Assembly: GCA_031257235.1 (NCBI GenBank)
Contig: JAIRPA010000094.1
Location: 1 to 5,473 of the forward strand
Origin: Burkholderiales bacterium
GTDB lineage: Bacteria > Pseudomonadota > Gammaproteobacteria > Burkholderiales > Casimicrobiaceae
Length of the DNA: 5,473 bases
Direction of reading: 5' to 3'
Shown here: in pieces, positions 1-3,615 of the stretch
How the letters are laid out: the number at the start of each line of letters is the position of its first letter
Position numbering within the stretch: position 1 is the stretch's first letter
Position numbers and translations under genes: made by a program
Notes under the pieces: generated by a model
What the model was told of the DNA's origin: nothing
Database searches by the model: none
What the model saw: only the letters and a program-made list of their open reading frames with translations

Positions 1-1
1 T

Positions 2-27
2 AAAAAAGCCCCCTTTATGAAAGGGGG
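2..27 (-). terminator. Rho-independent terminator at the outer end of copy A
   Basis: Read on the minus strand, an 8-bp stem (CCCCCTTT pairing with AAAGGGGG, 3-base loop) is followed by one C and six T. It would stop leftward transcription leaving the 1-2649 interval. It mirrors the terminator at 2623-2648. Confidence 0.7.
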
Positions 28-182
28 TGGCAGGCTTTAGCCTGACGGGGGTTTGCGTTTCAGGGATCAGAGCTCGTCATTCTGTGCGAAGTCGCAGAAT
101 CCACGCCGCAACGCGGCGGACGCGCAATGCGCGTCGTCATTGCGGGCTCCGACCCGCAATCCGGTTTTTCCGCCGTTTATAC

Positions 183-214
183 AAAAAAGTATCGGGCTTT
201 GCCCGTACTTTTTT
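183..214. terminator. Bidirectional terminator-like hairpin in copy A
   Basis: AAAAAAGTA, a bulged T and CGGGC pair with GCCCG and TACTTTTTT around a TTT loop. The T run on either strand follows a GC-rich stem core, so it can work in both directions. The same hairpin recurs at 2489-2520 and 2694-2725, which shows it is a conserved part of the repeat. Confidence 0.6.
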
Positions 215-256
215 GGTAATTCCTACCGGCAAAAAGTAGGTTTTTACTTTTTGCCG

Positions 257-389
257 AACCCGCGAGTGTAGGTTTTTACTTTTGGGCGCCGAGCAATCCG
301 GTTTTATCGCCTTTTGCGGGACGGACAAGTCTGTCCCCTTGTTTCAGGTATCATGGGTTCAGGAATCAGGAGTCATGATGGGGTAGTGG
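257..389. other. Intergenic stretch with degenerate repeat fragments
   Basis: Just beyond copy A, 268-285 repeats the edge of the element (GTAGGTTTTTACTTTT), and 294-310 resembles its CAATCCGGTTTTTCCGCC segment, so a decayed extra fragment seems present. A 9-bp imperfect hairpin GGGACGGAC/GTCTGTCCC lies at 318-337, but its two-base loop and weak T run make it a poor terminator. I see no convincing promoter for the lipoprotein gene that follows. Confidence 0.4.
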
Positions 390-839
390 ATGAATCAGTT
401 TAATATTGTCTTTATTTTTCTGTGCGCAACTTTTGTTTTGAGTTGCGATCATTATGATTATTCGGAATCGACGTTCAGTGATTACATCGCGCTTAAAGAT
501 TCAGGAATCATGGAGCGTGGGTGGGTGCCCTTGTTCATTTCACCCTCTGTCACAAATATTCATGAGAGGCACAACATTGATACAAATGAAGTCTGGATAA
601 AATATAGTTACTCACCAAGCAAGCCTTCTTTTGAAATGAATTCTTGTTTAAAGATTGATTCATCTCAAGTCGTTTATACAAAGAATGAGCCTAATCGGTG
701 GTGGCCTCGTGAGCTCAATACAGAAGGTTCAAAAGAGGGAACGAAATGTTCATTCTTGTTTTATCAATGTTCTGAACGGGAGTTTATTGCGGAGTGTCCC
801 GGTCAGGCTTTAGCTTATTATTGGAGAATGCCGCAATAA
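390..839 (+). CDS. Small secreted lipoprotein of unknown function
   Basis: The 149-residue product starts with a short signal peptide: hydrophobic residues about 5-18, then the lipobox-like V16-L17-S18 before Cys19. It should be lipidated on Cys19 after signal peptidase II cleavage. Asp20 is the +2 residue that, in enterobacteria, retains lipoproteins in the inner membrane. The mature part has four more cysteines (86, 120, 127, 136), enough for two disulfides. The segment RGWVPLFISPS (about 43-53) with HNIDTNEVW (61-69) recalls, from memory, a widespread uncharacterised lipoprotein family with an RGWxPxF...DTNExW signature. The ATG at 390 is the first start that includes the signal peptide; a weak GGGG sits 5 bases upstream. 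Base composition is clearly more AT-rich than in the miaB-phoH-ybeY genes, which suggests acquisition. Function unknown. Confidence 0.8.
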   Translation: MNQFNIVFIFLCATFVLSCDHYDYSESTFSDYIALKDSGIMERGWVPLFISPSVTNIHERHNIDTNEVWIKYSYSPSKPSFEMNSCLKIDSSQVVYTKNEPNRWWPRELNTEGSKEGTKCSFLFYQCSEREFIAECPGQALAYYWRMPQ

Positions 840-843
840 GAAG

Positions 844-1048
844 TTGATCATTAAGGGGCGGCAGTGGGGTGTGGCGTCGGAAGTTAAGGGGGGACAAACA
901 AAGACAACGACGGTATTTTTGGATAACACCCGAATAGGCGCGTGCCGGGGTTATATCGCTTGCCTCGCATACCGGGTGGTCAAAAAAAGAAATATGCGAA
1001 ATGCCGATTGGTGAGTTTTTAGAATGGCTTGATGCATTACCCAAGTGA
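844..1048 (+). pseudogene. Frameshifted gene remnant, possible phage tail chaperone (GpE-like)
   Basis: Two overlapping plus-strand frames look protein-like here. Frame one is open from 814; from a possible TTG start at 844 it gives segments such as GGQTKTTTVFLDNTRIGA. Frame two opens after a TAG at 938-940 and ends at TGA 1046-1048, with 34 residues including TGWSKKEICEMP and IGEFLEWLDALPK. The pattern W-S-x2-E-I-x2-M-P-x2-E-F-L-x-W is reminiscent of the short GpE-like tail-assembly proteins of P2- and Mu-like phages. Frame two has no usable start before Met20, so either a one-base indel near 940 broke a roughly 68-codon gene, or the frames are joined by recoding, as happens in tail-chaperone pairs. 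No other phage gene is in the window, so decay is more likely. The match is by eye; either half could be coincidental. Confidence 0.35.
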
Positions 1049-1051
1049 TGT

Positions 1052-1264
1052 TTAATTGAGAAAACCGAGAAAACCGAGAAAATCGAAAATTTCGCCGAAA
1101 ATTTCGCGGAAAATTTCGATATATCCTAATAATGCGAGATAGAACACCACCCCAAAAACAAAGGCAAGAGGAATGATGACAAACTGCAATAAAAGCATAA
1201 TCTCCGGAATGTATTCAAGCATTCCGCGGAGTTGTAGTCTTCTCATTTCTTTCTCAGTAATCAT
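1052..1264 (-). CDS. Small membrane protein with a repeated C-terminal tail
   Basis: The 70-residue product has a charged N-terminus (residues 1-13, MITEKEMRRLQLR), one long hydrophobic segment (about 20-48, enough for one long or two tight membrane passes), and a tail built of short repeats: IEIF-REIF-GEIF then DFL-GFL-GFL, ending in Asn. At the DNA level these are three 12-bp units (1085-1120) and three 9-bp units (1058-1084), all in frame. An excellent ribosome binding site, AAAGGAGG (1273-1280), lies 8 bases before the ATG, which supports a real gene. A weak promoter match (TTGCTT, 18 bases, TGTAAC on the minus strand) lies upstream; otherwise it could be co-transcribed with the toxin-antitoxin genes about 170 bases away. 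I do not recognise the family. A small membrane-active toxin or a phage-derived protein are options. Confidence 0.65.
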   Translation of the reverse strand: MITEKEMRRLQLRGMLEYIPEIMLLLQFVIIPLAFVFGVVFYLALLGYIEIFREIFGEIFDFLGFLGFLN

Positions 1265-1433
1265 TTTTAAAACCTCCTTTTGCGTGAATGGTTACAAAAA
1301 TGGTGCCCCGATGCAAGCAAATTCGCTGTTTTTTTAGTGAAAAAAGAAAAAAGTGTTCTGAATATCCGATCAACGCGGACGAGCGGCGCAGCCCAAGAGA
1401 AAAGAGGCGCGCGGCAACCCACCCGCGAAGATT

Positions 1434-1727
1434 TCAACGACTTTGTTGAATCGGCGCAATTTTGAACGTGTAACCCAAAGCGCGAACAACCCTCAAAATG
1501 GTCTCAAACTGTGGTTTGGAATCAGGGCGCAATGCTTTGTAAAGACTCTCACGTGATACGCCCGCGTCTTTGGCGACGGCAGTCATGCCGCGCGCTTTGG
1601 CAACATAACCGACCGCACGCAGAATTTCGTCAACATCGCCATCCTCTATTACTTGACGCATGTATTCCTGAATGGTTTCCTCATCATCGAGAAACTCAAC
1701 CATATCAAACGGTCTTGTTTTTCTCAT
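1434..1727 (-). CDS. Antitoxin of HI1420 type (HTH addiction module antidote)
   Basis: This 97-residue protein matches the pattern of the 'probable addiction module antidote' family (HI1420-like, grouped with HigA-type antitoxins). An acidic N-terminal helix region (FLDDEETIQEYMRQVIEDGD, about 12-30) is followed by ARGMTAVAKDAGVSRESLY (45-63), the helix-turn-helix, and then by a helix with ALRPDS and QFETILRVVRALG (65-85). The N-terminal part is expected to neutralise the toxin and the HTH to bind the operon's own operator. It starts 3 bases after the toxin stop codon, with a strong ribosome binding site AAGGAG (1737-1742) inside the toxin's last codons. This favours high antitoxin synthesis and fixes the ATG at 1727 over the internal Met9. 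Length is normal and no key region is missing. Confidence 0.92.
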   Translation of the reverse strand: MRKTRPFDMVEFLDDEETIQEYMRQVIEDGDVDEILRAVGYVAKARGMTAVAKDAGVSRESLYKALRPDSKPQFETILRVVRALGYTFKIAPIQQSR

Positions 1728-1730
1728 GGC

Positions 1731-2024
1731 TTAACTCTCCTTTTCGATTTTTTCGGCGCGGCTTATTTCGGATTGTTGATTCTTTTTGCTGCTACCACAC
1801 AACATGAAAATAATGCTTTTGTTTCGTACGGTGAAAAAAAGGCGATAACCCGCACCGATGTGAATGCGCATCTCGGAAACACGTTCACCGACGTTATATT
1901 TAACATCGCCAAAAAGTCCGTGAGAGGCTTGCTCCATGCGCCGCGCAACCACCACTCTTACCGCCTTATCAAGCGATTGATGCCACTCTTCAAATTCTCG
2001 TGTTTGTTCAATAGCGTATTTCAT
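1731..2024 (-). CDS. RelE/HigB-superfamily toxin of HI1419 type
   Basis: This 97-residue protein fits the HI1419-like family (also called phage-derived Gp49-like, RelE/ParE superfamily). Toxins of this fold usually cut mRNA at the ribosome or, in ParE members, poison gyrase. Typical segments are TREFEEWHQSL (8-18), the conserved LFGDVK (37-42), VSEMRIHIGAGYRLFF (49-64) and the closing strand IIFMLCGSSKKNQQ (71-84), followed by a helix with SRAEKI. A longer frame begins at 2069, but those 15 extra codons run through the -10 and -35 boxes of a near-consensus promoter (2032-2060), and the family begins near MKYAIE, so ATG 2024 is the start. As usual for this family, the toxin gene comes first and the antitoxin follows after 3 bases. 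The gene appears intact. Confidence 0.9.
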   Translation of the reverse strand: MKYAIEQTREFEEWHQSLDKAVRVVVARRMEQASHGLFGDVKYNVGERVSEMRIHIGAGYRLFFTVRNKSIIFMLCGSSKKNQQSEISRAEKIEKES

Positions 2025-2031
2025 GCGCTCA

Positions 2032-2060
2032 ATTGTATCCAAGTGATTACACCTTGTCAA
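2032..2060 (-). promoter_or_regulatory. Near-consensus sigma-70 promoter of the toxin-antitoxin operon
   Basis: On the minus strand, TTGACA (2055-2060) is separated by exactly 17 bases from TACAAT (2032-2037). Only 7 bases lie between the -10 box and the toxin ATG at 2024, so transcription should begin at or next to the A of the start codon, giving a leaderless toxin message. Confidence 0.75.
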
Positions 2061-2069
2061 AAAAGACAA
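2054..2069. promoter_or_regulatory. Candidate antitoxin operator overlapping the -35 box
   Basis: Perfect inverted repeat TTGTC-AAAAAA-GACAA. Its left arm covers most of the -35 hexamer, so a dimeric HTH protein bound here would block RNA polymerase. Autorepression by the antitoxin is usual in such operons; binding to this site is inferred. Confidence 0.45.
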
Positions 2070-2261
2070 TCACCCTGATTAACTTTCCCCTTATTGGGAC
2101 ACGCTGGCAGTCTTGTCATGGCGGTTAAAAAAATATTGGCAAGCGTTTTTGATGGGCGCGATTTTATGCGCCCCCATTGGGCTTATAAAAATAAGAAAGT
2201 GGCTTTAATAGCGGGTTTTTGGAGGGTGGGGGAGGGTTGGGGAGGTTGCTGAAAATCAATT
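2070..2261. other. Intergenic region between the TA promoter and tRNA-Leu
   Basis: No convincing gene. It contains a 6-bp GC hairpin GGGCGC/GCGCCC (2154-2173, 8-base loop) without a T run, and a G-rich tract on the plus strand (2221-2245). A 44-codon plus-strand frame (2118-2252) reads like protein for part of its length but has no ribosome binding site. No classic terminator is visible directly after the tRNA. Confidence 0.5.
2224..2242 (+). other. Canonical G-quadruplex motif
   Basis: GGG-T-GGGGG-A-GGG-TT-GGGG: four G-runs of at least three with loops of 1, 1 and 2 bases, a pattern that usually folds very stably. It lies 20 bases beyond the tRNA 3' end, on the strand that is template for tRNA transcription. 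It could hinder RNA polymerase there. Formation and role are inferred. Confidence 0.6.
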
Positions 2262-2348
2262 TGGTGCCGAGAGAGGGACTCGAACCCTCACAGTATCACT
2301 ACCGGCGGATTTTGAGTCCGCTGCGTCTACCAATTCCGCCATCTCGGC
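2262..2348 (-). tRNA. tRNA-Leu (anticodon CAA)
   Basis: An 87-base class II tRNA on the minus strand. The acceptor stem GCCGAGA pairs perfectly with TCTCGGC, followed by discriminator A and an encoded CCA. The D-loop contains TTGGTAGA. The anticodon stem GCGGA/TCCGC holds loop CTCAAAA, giving anticodon CAA, which reads UUG. The variable arm is long (about 15 bases, as expected for leucine). The T arm is GAGGG-TTCGAGT-CCCTC. A36-A37-A38 is the MiaA recognition pattern, so position 37 is expected to be prenylated and then methylthiolated by MiaB, whose gene lies on the same strand in this window. It looks functional. A possible -10 box (GATAAT, 2363-2368) lies 14 bases upstream. Confidence 0.97.
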
Positions 2349-2362
2349 AATCGAAGTTCGCC

Positions 2363-2368
2363 ATTATC
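2363..2368 (-). promoter_or_regulatory. Possible -10 box of the tRNA-Leu gene
   Basis: GATAAT on the minus strand, 14 bases before the mature tRNA 5' end, would give a leader of about 7 bases. Only a poor -35 match (TTTCGC, 18 bases further upstream) is seen, so the call is tentative. Confidence 0.35.
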
Positions 2369-2488
2369 TCAAAATTTCCGAAAAAAGCGAAATGTTTTTT
2401 TTGAGTGCGTCGGGGCAAGGGGATGAGGCGCCGGCAAACCCCGGTACTCGACGGCAAAAAGTAGTACTTTTTGCCGGTAGGAATTACC

Positions 2489-2520
2489 AAAAAAGTACGG
2501 GCAAAGCCCGATACTTTTTT
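2489..2520. terminator. Bidirectional terminator-like hairpin in copy B
   Basis: AAAAAAGTA-CGGGC, loop AAA, GCCCG, bulged A, TACTTTTTT. Same structure as at 183-214, inverted. It lies upstream of tRNA-Leu and would block read-through from the right into the tRNA. Confidence 0.6.
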
Positions 2521-2622
2521 GTATAAACGGCGGAAAAACCGGATTGCGGGTCGAGACCGCTTGTGACGAGCTCTGATCCCTGATCCCTGAAACGCAAACC
2601 CCCGTCAGGCTAAAGCCTGACA

Positions 2623-2648
2623 CCCCCTTTTATAAAGGGGGCTTTTTT
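2623..2648 (+). terminator. Rho-independent terminator at the outer end of copy B
   Basis: CCCCCTTT (2623-2630), loop TAT, AAAGGGGG (2634-2641), one C, then six T. It points rightward, out of the 1-2649 interval, and mirrors the leftward terminator at 2-27. Confidence 0.75.
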
Positions 2649-2651
2649 ATT

Positions 2652-2843
2652 CGGCAAAAAGTAAAACCCTACTTTTTGCCGGTAGGAATGACCAAAAAAG
2701 TACGGGCAAAGCCCGATACTTTTTTGTATAAACGGCGGAAAAACCGGATTGCGGGTCGAGACCGCAATGACGACGCGCATTGCGCGTCCGCCGCGTTGCG
2801 GCTTGGATTCCGCGACTTCGCTACGCTTGCGCGCAGATGACAA
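2652..2843 (-). repeat. Palindrome-rich dispersed repeat, copy C
   Basis: Two bases after copy B and in the same orientation, the element restarts with CGGCAAAAAGTA, a 6-base loop and TACTTTTTGCCG (2652-2681). The terminator hairpin (2694-2725), the ATTGCGG/CCGCAAT palindrome and GACGCGCA-T-TGCGCGTC (2772-2788) follow, and it stays close to copy A up to GCGACTTCGC near 2820. It then diverges and lacks the GTCAGGC hairpin and the terminal C5T3 terminator, so it is a different truncated version. The block 2349-3008 as a whole contains no gene; the open frames across B and C follow the repeat and are not coding. Confidence 0.8.
2694..2725. terminator. Bidirectional terminator-like hairpin in copy C
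   Basis: Identical in structure to 2489-2520: A6GTA-CGGGC, loop AAA, GCCCG, bulged A, TACT6. Confidence 0.6.
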
Positions 2844-2893
2844 GGGTGGGGCTGTGGGAGGGGCAAAGGTCTCGGATGGCAAAGGTCTTGTTA

Positions 2894-2902
2894 TGGGATA
2901 AT
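2894..2902 (+). promoter_or_regulatory. Possible extended -10 promoter for the 36-codon gene
   Basis: TGG followed by GATAAT (2897-2902) fits an extended -10 element (TGn + TATAAT-like). No good -35 box is seen. It would give a leader of about 100 bases that contains a short AGGCTT-GGG-AAGCCT hairpin (about 2960-2974). I do not recognise this leader as a riboswitch. Confidence 0.3.
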
Positions 2903-3008
2903 GGCAAACATCCCAACACGTTAAAACCCGAAAGGCAACCGCCGGCATTTGAACCCAACAGGCTTGGGAAGCCTCAAGATCGGGGGATCGCGTTATTGAA
3001 GGAGCATT

Positions 3009-3119
3009 ATGCTGATTGTGTTAGAAATCATCGGCGCTGCCGTGCTGGCGGCATGCGCTTTTGTCGGGCTTCGGGAAATTTTAAAACGCCTGATTCGTGC
3101 CGACGAAGAGGACAAATAA
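3009..3119 (+). CDS. 36-residue single-pass membrane microprotein
   Basis: The small frame starts at ATG 3009 behind AAGGAG (2999-3004) and ends at TAA 3117-3119; a TGA at 2997-2999 rules out a longer form. Residues 2-21 are almost wholly hydrophobic (LIVLEIIGAAVLAACAFVG) with a single Glu6. They are followed by a basic stretch, R22 to R30 (REILKRLIR), and an acidic end (ADEEDK). By the positive-inside rule the C-terminus should face the cytoplasm. The layout recalls regulatory microproteins that sit beside larger membrane complexes, but I do not recognise a family. It is convergent with ybeY, 34 bases from its stop, with no strong terminator between. It takes the place where a CBS-domain (CorC-like) gene often follows ybeY in related bacteria. 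Confidence 0.6.
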   Translation: MLIVLEIIGAAVLAACAFVGLREILKRLIRADEEDK

Positions 3120-3153
3120 TCCTTCCCGCGCGATGCCGGTGAGGGCAGAGGGG

Positions 3154-3615
3154 TCAATCGCGGTCTTGATAGGGGTTTGGATAACCCAAAACGCCAAGAA
3201 CGGCGATTTCGGTGTGCTCCATTTGCCGGGCGTCGGCATCGTTGTCGTGATCAAAACCCTGCAAGTGCAAAACCCCGTGTATCAATAAATGCGCGCAGTG
3301 CGCGCGCCACGTTTTATGTTGCTCGCGCGCTTCTTGGCGCAAAACCGGCATGCACAAAACAATATCGCCGACGCAACGCCAATCCTGCTCGTACACAAAC
3401 GTTAAAACATTGGTGGCATAGTCTTTTTTTCGATAAGTCCCATTTAATGCCCGCCCTTCTTTGCCGTTCACAAAGCGCACGGTAATGTCGGCTTCAAAGA
3501 ATTTTTTGTGCGTGATTTTGGAGTCAAACGCCGCGTGAATCCAACGACGCAAGGTCGCCCGCACGGGAATCGCGCCCCGTGTGTTGGATTGGATTGTAAG
3601 ATAGATATTTTTCAT
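3154..3615 (-). CDS. ybeY: YbeY endoribonuclease / rRNA maturation factor
   Basis: YbeY is a single-domain zinc metalloprotein needed for 16S rRNA 3' end maturation and for quality control of defective 70S ribosomes in the cytoplasm. The 153-residue product has the normal length. The signature is H113-G-V-L-H117-L-Q-G-F-D-H123, whose three histidines bind zinc. The conserved RNA-binding segment R62-KKDYATNVLTF (about 62-73) includes the arginine known to matter in E. coli. GDIVLCMPVLRQEAREQ (about 83-99) precedes the catalytic helix, and the end GYPNPY is typical. Its ATG overlaps the phoH stop codon in ATGA (3612-3615), so it is very probably translated by coupling from phoH. It is the last gene of the operon here; the usual downstream CBS-domain or lnt genes are absent. 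Confidence 0.97.
   Translation of the reverse strand: MKNIYLTIQSNTRGAIPVRATLRRWIHAAFDSKITHKKFFEADITVRFVNGKEGRALNGTYRKKDYATNVLTFVYEQDWRCVGDIVLCMPVLRQEAREQHKTWRAHCAHLLIHGVLHLQGFDHDNDADARQMEHTEIAVLGVLGYPNPYQDRD

Larger units (their letters stand above)
1..256 (+). repeat. Palindrome-rich dispersed repeat, copy A
   Basis: This non-coding block is repeated in reverse orientation at 2452-2649 (copy B) and 2652-2843 (copy C). From left to right it holds: a C5T3/A3G5 terminator hairpin (9-27); a CAGGC-TTTA-GCCTG hairpin (31-44); palindromes GCCGC-AAC-GCGGC (about 102-114) and GACGCGCA-A-TGCGCGTC (119-135); an 8-bp stem ATTGCGGG/CCCGCAAT (139-160); a 14-bp bidirectional terminator-like hairpin (183-214); and a 12-bp stem CGGCAAAAAGTA/TACTTTTTGCCG (227-256). 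It has no coding pattern; the open frames across it are chance products. The left border may lie outside the window. Such stacks of palindromes are typical of non-autonomous MITE- or REP-like elements, but I do not recognise a named family. Confidence 0.85.
2452..2649 (-). repeat. Palindrome-rich dispersed repeat, copy B (internally deleted)
   Basis: Inverted relative to copy A. It begins with the 12-bp stem CGGCAAAAAGTA/TACTTTTTGCCG (2452-2476, here nearly loopless), then the bidirectional terminator hairpin, the GTATAAACGGCGGAAAAACC segment and the ATTGCGGGTC palindrome. It then jumps straight to TGACGAGCTCTGATCCC, so the GACGCGCA/TGCGCGTC and GCCGC palindromes of A and C are missing. TGATCCC is doubled (2574-2587). 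It ends with GTCAGGC-TAAA-GCCTGAC and the C5T3/A3G5 terminator. Its final TTTTTTA matches the first bases of the window in inverted orientation. Confidence 0.85.

Noticed and set aside
784..1044. 86-residue minus-strand open frame
   Set aside because: It overlaps the end of the lipoprotein gene and the more protein-like plus-strand frames, has no ribosome binding site and no recognisable pattern.
1280..1465. 61-residue plus-strand open frame starting with TTG
   Set aside because: It begins in the antisense of the ribosome binding site of the small membrane protein gene, ends in the antisense of the antitoxin gene, and has no ribosome binding site.
2025..2069. Upstream extension of the toxin by 15 codons
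   Set aside because: It runs through the -10 and -35 boxes of the operon promoter and is not part of the family's usual N-terminus.
2154..2173. GGGCGC/GCGCCC hairpin as terminator for tRNA-Leu
   Set aside because: No T run follows on either strand and it lies about 90 bases from the tRNA 3' end.
2219..2404. Plus-strand open frame containing PREGLEPSQYHYRRILS and similar
   Set aside because: This is the antisense reading of tRNA-Leu, a well-known spurious protein.
1..2843. CRISPR array
   Set aside because: The three repeats are about 190-256 bases, internally palindromic, differ in length and orientation, and have no regular spacers.
2610..2948. Long open frames across the repeat copies, also at 27-271, 137-328 and 2299-2623
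   Set aside because: They repeat the same peptide pieces (for example RPAIRFFRRLYKK) because the DNA repeat is duplicated; palindromes and terminators explain the sequence better than coding.
2780..3142. 120-residue plus-strand open frame
   Set aside because: It starts inside repeat copy C and overlaps in another frame the better supported 36-codon gene with its ribosome binding site.
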